Assembly (NCBI GenBank): GCA_963678705.1 | Contig: OY783204.1 | Location: forward strand, 1,674,001-1,738,000 | Direction: 5' to 3' | Source of the DNA: Panorpa germanica | Taxonomy: Eukaryota; Arthropoda; Insecta; Mecoptera; Panorpidae | DNA length: 64,000 nucleotides | Part shown: in pieces, positions 53,493 to 64,000 of the stretch | Layout of the letters: each line of letters opens with the position of its first letter | Numbering within the stretch: position 1 is the first letter of the stretch | Translations under genes and position numbers: made by a program | The notes under the pieces: model-generated | What the model was told of the DNA's origin: nothing | What the model saw: only the letters and a program-made list of their open reading frames with translations | Databases searched by the model: none

Positions 53493-56400
53493 CTAGCTCA
53501 TACCCCCGTCGCAAGCGACGTTTGTTTTTTGTGTGTGGCTTGAATTTCATGTCAAAATTTAATTCCATTTTTAAACTGAAATAATAAATAAATTCGTCCT
53601 ATATTAATTTTACATATTATAACAATTAATTTTTCATTCAAACTGACTAAGGAAATATATTTTTTATATCAAAATAAAAAATATTTTTAATTCATGCGCT
53701 ATTTGACCAACTATTTTTCAAAATTTGGGATTTTTTTTCGATTAGTAAATAAGTTACCACGGTTAGCCTATATACAAAATTTCAACTTTCTAGCACAATT
53801 TTTACACTCAGAAATTACTGCCCCCCGTGCCCCCAAATAAAATTTTGAATTTTTCTTTTATTAATAATACACTTAATTATTCTAGAATCTAGAATATGAA
53901 CTTTCTCCAAAGTTTTCTACCGGGCCCCCGAATTTGTTCAACCCCCCCTTTTCAATTTTTGAATTTCTAATTTTTGCGAAATGTCAGCATAAAATACATT
54001 AATACACATGCAAAATTTCAACTTTCCATCTTTTACGAATTAAAAGTAATACAGCAAAAAAGGCTTAGTTTTTTCCAGTTTTTCCAAAATTACGGGTTTC
54101 CAGGAAATTCAGGGAAAAATCCGGGGACGCCAGAAGTCTTAAAAAAATTTTCTCTACGAAACAGGCAATTTTCAAAAACATTGACGAAGCCGTTTTCGCG
54201 CTGCCATACAAAATTTACTACCAAACATATAAGAATATAAGAATATAATGATTTGAATCCAATAGAATAATGCGTAATTACATTTCATATTTAATTCTAT
54301 TTTTAAATTGAAATAATAAATAAACTCGCCACACATATAAATTGACTAAAAAATATATTTTTTTTATCAAAATAAAAAATATTTTCAATTTATGCCTTAT
54401 TTGACAAACTTTTTTTCAAAATTTGCGATTTTTTTTTTCGATTCGTAAATAAGTTACTAAGGTTAGCCTACATACAAAATTTCAATTTTCTAGCACAATT
54501 TTTACTTTCGGCAAATACTGCCCCCGTGCCCCCCAATAAAATTTTTAAATTTTGATTTTTTTTTTATTGATAATATACTTAGTTATTCTAGAATCCAGAA
54601 TATGAACTTTCTCCAAAGTTCCCTAACGGGCCCCCGAATTTCTTCAACCCCCCCTTTTTTAATTTTTGAATTTCTAATTTTTGAGAAATGTCAGCATTGA
54701 ATACCTTAATACACATGCAAAATTTCAACTTTCTATCGTTTACGACTTAAAAGTAATACAGCAAAAAAGGGATCACTTTTTTTCCAGTTTTTCCAAAATT
54801 ACGGGTTTCCAGGAAATTCAGGGAAAAATCCGGGGACGCCAAAAGTCTTAGAATTTTTTTCTCTACGAAATAGGAAATTTTTAAAAAAATCGCCGGAGCC
54901 GTTTTCGCGCTGCCATACAAAATTCAGTACCAAACATATAAGAATATAAACATATAAGAATATAAACATACTAGCTTTTACCCCCGTCGCAAGCGACGTT
55001 TGTTTTTTGTGAGTGGCTTGAATTTCAAGTCAAAATTTGATTTTTAAATTGAAATAATAAATAAACTCGTACTATATTGATTTAACATTTAATAACAATT
55101 AATTTTTCATACAAACTGACTAAGAAAATACATTTTTTATATCAAAATAAAAAATATTTTGCATTTATGCGATATTTGAACAACTTTTTTTCAAAATTTG
55201 GGATTTTCTTTTCGATTCGTAAATAAGTTGCCAAGGTTAGCCTATATACAAAATTTCAACTTTCTAGCACAATTTTTACTCTCGGCAAATACTGCCCCCG
55301 TGCCCCCCAATAAAATTTTGAAACTTTGAATTTTTTTTTATTAATAATATACTTAATTATTCTACAATCCAGAATATGAACTTTCTCCAAAGTTCCCTAC
55401 CGGGCCCCCGAATTTCTTCAACCCCCCCTTTTTCTATTTTTGAAATTCTAATTTTTGAGAAATGTCAGCATTAAATAGCTTAATACACATGCAAAATTTA
55501 AGAATATAAATATACACTTGGGACATTATAATATACTTGAGTTTACCCCCGTCGCAATGCGACGTCTTTTTGGCGTGTATCATTTGAATTCAATAAAATA
55601 ATTCGTAATTAAATTTCATATTTAACTGTTCTATTTTTAAATTGAAATAATAAATAAACTCGCGCACATATACACACATATAAATTGACTAAAAAAATAT
55701 TGTTTTTTTATCAAAATAAAAAATATTTTCAATTTATGCGTTATTTGACCAACTTTTTTTCAAAATTTGGGATTTTTTTTTTCGATTCGTAAATAAGTTA
55801 CCAAGGTTAGCCTATATACAAAATTTCAACTTTCTAGCACAATTTTTACTCTCGGCAAATACTGCCCCCGTGCCCCCCAATAAAATTTTGAAATTTTGAA
55901 TTTTTTTTTAATAATAATTTACTTAATTATTCTAGAATCCAGAATATGAACTTTTTCCAAAGTTCCTTACCGGGCCCCCGAATTTCTTCAACCCCCCCTT
56001 TTTCAATTTTTGAGTTTCTAATTTTTGAGAAATGTCAGCATTAAATAGCTTAATACACATGCAAAATTTCAACTTTCTATCTTTTACGACTTAAAAGTAA
56101 TACAGCAAAAAAGGGATCACTTTTTTTCCAGTTTTTCCAAAATTACGGGTTTCCAGGAAATTCAGGGAAAAATCCGGGGACGCCAAAAATCTTAGAATTT
56201 TTTTCTCTACGAAATAGGAAATTTTTAAAAAGATCGCCGGAGCCGTTTTCGCGCTGCCATACAAAATTCAGTACCAAACATATAAACATATAAGAATATA
56301 AACATACTAGCTTTTACCCCCGTCGCAAGCGACGTCTGTCTTTTGTGTGTGGCTTGAATTTCATGTAAAAATTTTAATTCCACCAGAGTTTACCCCCGTC

Positions 56401-57283
56401 GTAAAGCGTCTTTTTGGCGTGTATATTTGAATCCAATAAAATAATTCGTAATTACATTTCATATTTAACTGTTCTATTTTTAAATTGAAATAATAAATAA
56501 ACTCGCACATATACATTGAGACATATAAATTGACTAAAAAAAATATATTTTTTTTATCAAAATAAAAAATATTTTCAATTTATGCGTTATTTGACCAACT
56601 TTTTTTCAAAATTTGCAATTTTTTTTTTCGATTCGCAAATTAGTTACCAAGATTAGCCTATATACAAAATTTCAACTTTCTAGCACAATTTTTACTCTCG
56701 GCAAATACTGCCCCCGTGCCCCCCAATAAAATTTGGAAATTTTGAATTTTTTTTTATTAATACTATACTTAATTATTCTAAAATCCAGAATATGAACTTT
56801 CTCCAAAGTTCCCTACCGGGCCCCCGAATTTCTTCAACCCCCCCTTTTTCAATTTTTGAATTTCTAATTTTTGAGAAATGTCAGCATTGAATACCTTAAT
56901 ACACATGCAAAATTTCAACTTTTTATCTTTTACGAATTAAAAGTAATACAGCAAAAAAGGGCTCACTTTTTTTCCAGTTCTTCCAAAATTACGGGTTTCC
57001 AGGAAATTCAGGGAAAAATCCGGGGACGCCAAAAGTCTTAGAATTTTTTTCTCTACGAAATAGGAAATTTTTAAAAAGATCGCCGGAGCCGTTTTCGCGC
57101 TGCCATACAAAATTCAGTACCAAACATATAAGATCATAAGAATATAAGAATATAAGATCATAAGAATATAAACAAACAGTTGGAACATTATAATATAGGA
57201 TAAGAATATAAGAATAGATTAAAACACCTGGGACATTATAATATATGATAAGAATAGATTCAAACACCTAGGACATTATAATA
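53493..57283. mobile_element. cluster of nested CCCCCGTCGC elements inside the LINE
   Basis: Bounded by TTAGACAATA on both sides (53483-53492 and 57284-57293), a 10-base target duplication. Inside are five related units recognised by GTTAGCCTATATACAAAATT at about 53762, 54462 (one change), 55235, 55806 and 56653, spacings of about 570-850. Starts read ACTAGCTTTTACCCCCGTCG with an inverted CGTCGCAAGCGACG at 53507, 54977, 55555 and 56320 (diverged at 56395). Each unit ends in a tail of AAGAATATA or GGACATTATAATATA words. No protein is encoded; CCCCCCAATAAAATTTT and ACCCCCCCTTTT tracts recur. The layout (fixed 5' hairpin, simple-repeat 3' tail, insertion into each other's tails) suggests a non-autonomous retroposon, but the class is not certain. 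Confidence 0.8.
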
Positions 57284-57293
57284 TTAGACAATA

Positions 57294-58764
57294 TATACGC
57301 ACTGAACCATTTAGTTGAAAAAGAGCTAAGGGAAAAAGGAGGACAGATATATGCAATGTTCATCGACCTTAAAGCGGCGTTTGACATGGTCGACAGACAG
57401 AAATTGTGGAAGTACATGAGAAAGAAAAAAATAGATGAGGACATAATGGAATGTATTGAAGAAATTTACGAAGAAACAAGAATGAGAATAAGAGTTGGGG
57501 GTGAAGAATCAGAAGAATTCTGGACAGACAAGGGGTTGAGGCAAGGTTGTCCTCTGAGCCCCATTTTATTTGCGATATATACAGCAGACTTGGAGGGGGT
57601 AATGGAAAGAGGACAAGATGGGGGGGTGCTAATAGGAAGGCACTACAAGATATGGACTTTAGCATACGCTGACGATATAGTCCTGTTGGCAAAAAGGGAA
57701 GGAGAGCTGCAGGAGATGGCACACCGGCTAGGGAGGTATATAGACAGGAAAGGACTAGAGTTAAACGTGGAAAAGACAAAAATTATGGTATTTAAAAAAG
57801 GGGGTGGAAAAAGGAGACATAAAAGGTGGAAATACAAGACAGAGGACATTGAGGAAGTTGAAGAATTTAAATATCTGGGCTACACTTTTAAAAAGAATAA
57901 TGGAGAAGAGGCGCATATAAGGGAGGTGGCAAAGAAGGCAGAGCAAGCAATGCGACGGGTATTGGGACTAGGGGAAAAGGTATTTGGGGGGGACATACAA
58001 AAGAGAATATGGATATATGATAGACTGATAGCCAGTATGATGTCGTATGGAGCAGAGGTTTGGGGGTGGAAGGAACAAGAAAAGTTGGAAAGAATACAGG
58101 TGAGATATATGAAATGGGTACTAGGGCTGGACAGGTGCACGCCAGGATACATGGTGATGGAGGAGCTAAAGAGGGATAAGATACGAATTAAAACAGGGGA
58201 AAGAGCGGTAAAATACGAGGAGAAATTGAACAGAGCGGAAAGCAAAATTTTAAAGAAAATAAGAGAGGATAACATAAAGAATGGGGGGGAGGAGGTCCAA
58301 AAAAGAGAAAAGAATACTTTGAAAGGAATGGAATGGCGATCGAGGAGGCAGAGAGGAGAAGAGAAGGTGGCGCAAGTGTGGCAGAGGAGCTAAGGAGAAG
58401 GGATAAGGAGACACAACAGCAGGAGAGAATGGGAAATATAGAAAAAAGTAACTACAATAAAAGATATAAGAGGTTATGGGAAAATAATGTGCCTCAGTAC
58501 CTTATAAAAGACATAAAACACATAAGAAGAACAGCAAGGTTTAGATTGGGAAATGAGGAAAAAGGAAACAGATACTGGGAAAAGAGTGAGGAAAGAAAGT
58601 GTAGAATGTGTGGAGCGGAGGACGAAACACTGGAGCACATTATGTTTGAGTGTAAGGAAAAAGTAGCAAGCGAAAGGAATATTGGCCAGCTACTAAAGGG
58701 AGGCAGTGAAGGAAAGAGGTGGATGGCGGAAATAGTAAGAAGGAAAGGAAAAACAGGAGAATAA
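57294..58764 (+). pseudogene. LINE ORF2, 3' part: RT core to zinc-knuckle C terminus
   Basis: Resumes in the frame left at 53492: IYALNHLVEKELREKGG, AMFIDLKAAFDMVDR (first catalytic Asp), GLRQGCPLSPILFAIY and LAYADDIVLLAK (YADD at 57665-57676), then LNVEKTKIMVF and EEFKYLGYTFKK, all intact. After about 58280 the coding frame shifts by one at a run of seven G (58283-58289). The continuing frame (EEAERRREGGASVAEELRRR... to 58764) carries the C-terminal CRMCGAEDETLEHIMFEC motif (C-x2-C-x8-H-x4-C). One indel in the G run is the only coding defect seen in this half. Confidence 0.88.
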
Positions 58765-59224
58765 TAGAGAGGGTCAAAAGAAGAAGAAGCAGAAAGCACT
58801 TTTGGAATTAGTAAAAGTCGAGAAGATTTTAAGTTTATTTTAAGTTTAGTTTTAAGTTTGGAATGTATATAGGAATGAAATGTATTAGAAATATAATACT
58901 GTAGATTGTAAAGCCGAAAGGCATACACAATTAATATATAAATATATCCGATGTTCACGAATCCTTTGTTTACGAATCTTTTTTTTATTAACTCTGGTAT
59001 TTGTTTAAAACATAAAAAAAAAATGCAGTAGGTTTCTTTTCAATTTTCTATTTTCGACAGTCTTAAGTGACAGTTCGAAGCTTAGTGAATAAATACCTTT
59101 ACTTTTCTGTTACTAGAGGTCGGCGCTCGAAGTGTTGAATTTTGTCAATTTTAGTTTTTTTAAGTTAAAAACTTCAATATATCGTAAATAAATTTCAAAT
59201 TAAAAAAAACTGTTATTTTTCGAC

Positions 59225-59420
59225 TATTAGCGTGAATAATATCATCGAGTATGTCCGAGAAGGCTTCACAAACTGCACGAATGTGTTGTGATGGTATTTT
59301 GTTCCATTTTCGGCAAAGAGCAATCTTTAAGGTGTCGACCGTCTTATATTTTTAGTTGATACTTTTGCCTCCATCCTAAAATCCATTGGGTTTAAGTCCG
59401 GGCCATTGTTGTGAAATGAA
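59225..59420 (-). pseudogene. mariner-like transposase C-terminal fragment, copy 1
   Basis: Minus strand reads NNGPDLNPMDFRMEAKVSTK, then after a one-base shift VDTLKIALCRKWNKIPSQHI and RAVCEAFSDILDDI. 'PDLNPMD' (third catalytic Asp) followed by 'EAKVS.K' and 'W..IP..HIRA.C..F' is the C-terminal signature of mariner transposases. The N-terminal two thirds and the inverted repeats are missing. Duplicated at 63645-63840. Confidence 0.85.
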
Positions 59421-59834
59421 ACTCACGGGCTTTATGGAATGGGGTGCCTATTGTTCCCGCCAAATGTAAAGCAATAACGATATGGTTCTGTAGGCTTGTT
59501 AACAACAAAACATACTGGCGCTTGTCAAACACACAAGTTAGTTAGTTTATATTAAGTAAAATCGTTAACCGTTGAATAAATGTTGAAGCTTTAATGGGCT
59601 TGTGTCCTCATTTTTTAGTGGTCGATTTTTCAATTGTTGATTGCAATTGATGTTAATAAATGTGTATTGGTGTGTCTATTTTATTAAATATCTAAATGTT
59701 GACGGAGATATTGCAATTAGAAGTTTGAATTGTAGTTTTAGCGCTAGAAATGGTCGGCCAAAACTGGTTAGTTTATATTTACTAATAAATCTTATCATTT
59801 TATCATTGATGTAACATATTAACTGGAGCAGTAA

Positions 59835-60200
59835 CTATTTCTTTATTATGCTTAAAGGATTTGAAGTTGTTGCAACTGTATGTGACCAACACGCCACGTA
59901 TGTCGCCAACAGCTCTGCTATTACAGAGCTTATAGAAGAAAGCAGGAAGAAAAATATGAATCAGAGAGGTAATAAACTGTGTGTTTAAAATATATTATTA
60001 AGTATTATGTAATAACATCTTTTATAATTTTATTAGATAATACATTTGATCTGGGCACAGGTCCAATCGTGCCTATATATGATGTGCCTCATGTAATAAA
60101 AACCTTAAGAATCGGATTGTTAAACGGAGGAAGTTATACCTTTGCCCTTCCTGACGAACGAAAAGAAAGAGTCGCCTCCTGGGGCGCTATTGTCTATTCC
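59835..60200 (+). pseudogene. P-like transposase fragment, copy 2
   Basis: LKGFEVVATVCDQHATYVAN, SSAITELIEESRKKNMNQR, then a GTAATAAA donor, about 75 bases of intron, a TTTTATTAG acceptor, and DNTFDLGTGPIVPIYDVPHV, IKTLRIGLLNGG. It is homologous to 48540-48895 and preserves the helix after CDQ that is scrambled in copy 1 by a small rearrangement near 48612. The catalytic exon with WDEM and the THAP domain are missing. Beyond 60130 the frame differs from copy 1 (insertion of TTATACCTTT). Confidence 0.75.
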
Positions 60201-60354
60201 TGAGTTCAATCAAATCGTAAACTCTTCTTCTTTCCGGAAAAATCACTCGATTTACTCAAAAGTGCTATTCCTGAAAATTTTACGAAAATTTACGAGTAGA
60301 GAAATCGAGCAAAAAAGTAAACATTTGCACGTCGACTATTTAGCTTGCGAATGA

Positions 60355-61095
60355 ACGATCGAACAGTAAATTTTATTGATTTTTATTAATTATCACTGTT
60401 TCAGGCAAGAGTATTTAGTAAAATTAGTGTTGCTTGTTCTATTTTTCTGATGTCAATTTTTTTATTTTTTAAAATGTAAAAAAAATAAATATTTGTTGAA
60501 GTTAACCTAAAACTTTTCTATTACTTTTTATTGCGCTTTATATTAATTTAATAAAAATGACATCCCTAAGAAGTATGACTTTAAATAATTTAGCTACGCT
60601 TGAAGAAACGAAGTTAAATTATATGGAAAATGAAATACAGTTAACAGACGTAGCCAAAACACTTAATTAATATATCTTATTTATAATAGAATATACTGTT
60701 TATTTATTAATAAAATTAGAAACAGTATATTGTGTTTATTCTTAAATATACTTATTAAAATAAATGCTGTTTTTTTAATCTATCGTAATTTAACAAATAT
60801 AATGTATTCTAATATTCTATTAATGCATATAATTTATAAAATTCAATTGTGAAATGATTAAAAGTTCTATAAAATTAATAAATAGGAGAATATATAAATT
60901 ATTATGCAAGCTCTGTATTCAATATTAAATTTGTACTATACTAAGATAAATGCTTCTTTTAAAATACAGAAAAACGGTAGAAATAATAGTTTAACCAGAT
61001 AATTATATCCAACTTACAAAAAATATTTAAATAAATTTAAATTTCCCGCATTTTGCTGGTCTACAAAACGTTCTACACAATATATTCAATCGAAT
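60355..61095. other. AT-rich interior of the 2.1 kb element
   Basis: No gene recognised. Strongly AT-rich, with short inverted words around 60690-60740 (AGAATATACTGTTTATT/AAACAGTATATTGTGT). Confidence 0.4.
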
Positions 61096-61789
61096 GGAGA
61101 ATGTTAGTTTCCTATGTCTTAATTTCTATAAAAGTGTACTATATATTGATAAAGTGGGTTACTAGAACCTTAAATGTTCAATTATTTTTTAATAACTCCT
61201 TATATGTTAGGAGATATTAACAATTAAATAGTCATTTTGTCTCTTTAATTATTAAAGGGATTCAACGTTGTACAAACTCCAAATGCATATGACATCACAA
61301 TCCTTGTGTAAGGTTACCAACCTTACAGATCATAAATCTCTGCTATATGTATTTATATATCAAAATATCAAATATTATTTACAGTTATTTCAAGGAACAA
61401 TAAAATTTCAATATTATGTCTGCCTTAACAGGGTTAAATAAAATAAAAACTTATTATTCTTTGACTTGACTGGATTGTTTGAGTACCAACAGCTACAAAA
61501 CATTACCACAACACTGACCTACTCAACAAATAACTGACGTTAAAATGCATTTCACGTCATACAAATATGGCCGACCATTTCTAGCGCTAAAACTGCAATT
61601 CAAATTTTTAATTGCTATATCTCCGTCAATATTTAAATATTTAATACAATAGACACGCCAATACACATTTATTAACATCAATTTCAATCAACAATTGAAA
61701 AATCGACCACTAAAAAATGAGGACACAATCCCATTGTGATCGAATCTTACTTAACTCGTTTCGAGCGAATCTGTTTCATTGCGAACATT

Positions 61790-63417
61790 GCTCGCAAAAT
61801 TCAGGAATAGGTCTCCTGGAAGCCAATCGAAGTGGCATTTGATAAAGACTTAGCAGAAATTGCAGAAAGAAGAACCTTTCCAGGCCATATATCAAAGCGC
61901 CATATAAAGAACAACATGTTGGATCCCTTTAATAATTAAAAAGAAAATATGACTATTTTAATTGTTAATATCTCTTAAAATATAGCAAGTTATTGAAAAA
62001 GAATTGTACATGTGAGGTCCTGGTAGACAACTTTATGAATATATTATAGTATTATAGAAATTGAAACATGATTCATAAGCCCATTCTAGTTTTAAAAATA
62101 TTAATTTCTTCCATATCTCCTGAATATTTTAGAGCAATTCTACTGAATTTATTTTTTTTGTGTCTGGCAACACTGTACATTGCCGCTTTTTTTCCATCTG
62201 TCATTTACTATTATCAACCGCATGCGTATTGGTTTGTTTTGATAAAATAGTTATGTTTTTTCGATTCTACGGATTGTTTTCCATTTAATAACTGAATTGT
62301 TTATAAATGTAAAGTATTTATATAATCTGTTTATTATTGTGAATAGTTAAATAATTAACTCATCTGTTATCTTCTATTAAAACTTTAAAATATAGAGCGT
62401 TAAAATATTAATTCAACTGAAGATAAATCAATTCGAAGAATGAAATAAATCGATGCAAAATTTACCAAACAATGTTTAGGCGCACAAGATATTACATGCG
62501 GTAAGTACATATTTTCTAATTTAAAACAATGCAAAAATATTACAAAACAGTTTCATTAGAGCTTAGTTTTTATTATAAATTCTTAGAAATCAACATCGAG
62601 TTAAACTATTTTGTTAGGCACATGCTTTTTGTTATTCAATCTTTCTTTGTTAGGTAAAATTTAGTAACGTTTACAAGTGAATCTATGTAGTTGAGACAAG
62701 TAAAATTGATTTAACTCTCTCTCTGTCCACTCAACGTTATAATGGCATTTAATCCATTTGGTAAAATATATATTTTATTACTTAATCGTGTGTGTAATAT
62801 AAGTGTGTTAAGATAAAGCTGTTTCATTCACTAAAACCTAAAGTCAACAAAATTTGGAGAATTATTTTCAAATGAACAAGTTTACTACGAAACACTATTT
62901 TAGTTTAATCTATATATTGGATCTGCAAAACTATAAACAAAATCACAATATTATACATTTTAAGTACATAGTTTCACTAAATTTGGTCATTTAAAAACTG
63001 GAAGCATAATAAATATTTGAATAAATGCAAATACAGCTCAAACCTATTATAGGAGCAGTATCTATATGCACTAAAGTATTTACAGTTAATGAAATGAACG
63101 AGTAATAATTCAATTTGTGAGTGCTGCTGTTATACAGTGATGATCTAAATAATGTTTAGTTCTCCATCTGCTCCTGTGGGGTGTAATGTCGTTAAATCAA
63201 ACTTATTATTTTGAGGCAGACAGATATTTAACAATAATTTTCACAATTGACGAATGTCACATATTAACAATTGAAATATGGTTTAAGGTCCGGGAATGAT
63301 CGCGATGATGTGACAATATGCTACTACTGATGATGTGACGATATGCTACATTGTGATGAAGAAAATAAAGTGACCAAACAACGATGAAGAATTACAAGCA
63401 AGGTAATTTAAAATTCA
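61790..63417. repeat. P-transposon flank, duplicate 2
   Basis: 61800-61930 holds the last transposase codons (FDKDLAEIAERRTFPGHISK), then sequence matching 48961-50828. It has a small internal duplication near 63300-63350 (ATGATGTGAC.ATATGCTAC twice). It lacks the SINE and the LINE of duplicate 1. Confidence 0.85.
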
Positions 63418-64000
63418 CGAATCTTTTTTTTATTAACTCTGGTATTTGTTTAAAACATAAAAAAAATTGCAGTAGGTTTCTTTTCAATTTTCTATTTTCG
63501 ACAGTCTTAAGTGACAGTTCGAAGTCTTTACTTTTCTGTTACTAGAGGTTGGCGCTCGAAGTGTTGAATTTTGTCAATTTTAGTTTTTTTAATTTAAAAA
63601 CTTCAATATATCGTAAATAAATTTCAAATTAAAAAAAACTATTATTCGACTTATTAGCGCGAATAATATCATCGAGTATATCCGAAAGCTTCACATGCTG
63701 TACGAATGTGTTGTGATGGTATTTTGTTCCATTTTCAAAGAGCAATCTTTAAGGTGTCGACCGTCTTATATTTTTAGTTGATACTTTTGCCTCCATGCAA
63801 AAATCCATTGGGATTAAGTCCGGGCCATTGTTGTGAAATGAAACTCACGGGCTTTATGGAATGGGGTGGCTATTGTTCCCGCCAAATGTAAAGCAATAAC
63901 GATATGGTTCTGTAGGCTTGTTAACAACAAAACATACTGCCGCTTGTCAAACACACAAGTTAGTTAGTTTATATTAAGTAAAATCGTTAATCGGTTTGTG
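63418..64000 (-). pseudogene. duplicate of the post-LINE flank with mariner fragment copy 2
   Basis: Matches 58959-59570. The minus-strand mariner C terminus is at 63645-63840 (PDLNPMDF, then EAKVSTK in a shifted frame after small indels). It continues to the window end. Joined directly to GGTAATTTAAAATT at 63417, the position where duplicate 1 carries the LINE plus about 49 extra bases. Confidence 0.8.

Larger units (their letters stand above)
50846..58941 (+). mobile_element. near-complete non-LTR retrotransposon (LINE), nested insertion inside
   Basis: Flanked by a 17-base target duplication ATATATCCGATGTTCAC (50829-50845 and 58942-58958). Without the nested 3.8 kb insertion the LINE is about 4.3 kb: a 5' untranslated region of 176 bases, ORF1 (51022-51795), ORF2 (from 51770, overlapping ORF1) and a 3' region of about 180 bases ending in an AT-rich tail (CACAATTAATATATA). 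The plus strand is very purine-rich through both ORFs. The full-length 5' end, long duplication and few disabling changes mean it is young compared with other elements here. The clade is uncertain: an L1-like ORF1 and a C-terminal Cys motif in ORF2 resemble purine-rich LINEs common in ants and wasps. Confidence 0.92.
59593..61735. mobile_element. 2.1 kb element with 168 bp terminal inverted repeats containing P-transposase debris
   Basis: 59593-59760 (AATGGGCTTGTGTCCTCATT...TTTAGCGCTAGAAATGGTCG) is the inverted repeat of 61568-61735. Between them lie P-like transposase exons (59835-60200) and AT-rich sequence. The outer flanks (GAAGCTTT and GTGATCGA) do not match, so the 8 bp duplication usual for P elements is lost or the real ends lie elsewhere. 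A further inverted pair, 61100-61275 and 61905-62080, overlaps its right end, so two inverted structures interlock. Confidence 0.65.

Overview
The window is AT-rich, repeat-dominated nuclear DNA from an arthropod, most likely an insect. The signs are GT-AG introns, tRNA-derived SINEs, fragments of nuclear 28S rDNA, several non-LTR retrotransposon clades, and P-element/THAP9-like, Tc1/mariner, pogo-like and FLYWCH-linked transposon pieces. A YqaJ-type nuclease exon and a DUF4806-type gene resemble families expanded in aphids and relatives and, for the second, in ants. I therefore lean to Hemiptera or Hymenoptera without proof. There is no operon, no intact tRNA or rRNA gene and no CRISPR. Only one stretch (about 9.9-11.1 kb, minus) looks like an ordinary spliced host gene, and only its 5' part is visible.

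Layout. 0-2.8 kb: a MITE arm, a 261 bp pogo-like MITE, a P-like transposase fragment and a LINE endonuclease fragment. 2.9-8.6 kb: modular pieces of one multi-exon transposon gene (called modules A, B, C and D here), with its FLYWCH zinc-finger exon multiplied into nine almost identical 400 bp units. 8.6-12 kb: a Jockey-like endonuclease fragment, the DUF4806-like gene and a foldback. 12.9-20.2 kb: two more C-A-B module copies containing an 81 bp minisatellite, plus a decayed transposase. 20.4-30.1 kb: a 33 bp minisatellite and three copies (two head-to-tail) of a Jockey-type LINE with PRE_C2HC/CCHC gag, mixed with R2/NeSL-like RT, Gypsy integrase and 28S fragments. 30.4-35.3 kb: an R2/NeSL-like RT whose motifs lie in order on the minus strand but are separated by a 3.8 kb array of 28 copies of a 132 bp unit. 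35.3-45.5 kb: a YqaJ exon, a 28S fragment, a solo LTR with a 5 bp target duplication, a MITE, a SINE and a decayed DDE transposase. 45.6-46.6 kb: an isolated intact 330-residue gag-like ORF. 47-64 kb: a P-element-like transposon and a diverged duplicate of its flank; one duplicate carries a SINE and an almost complete LINE (17 bp target duplication), itself split by a 3.8 kb cluster of nested CCCCCGTCGC elements with a 10 bp target duplication.

The genes do not form a pathway. The region is a nested record of transposition in which short segments (33, 81, 132 and 400 bp) repeatedly expanded into tandem arrays inside or next to mobile genes. The most unusual features are the 132 bp array inside the RT region, the nine-fold FLYWCH exon array, the gag/R2-RT chimera and the lone gag-like ORF. 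All family assignments come from motifs read by eye; no database search was possible.
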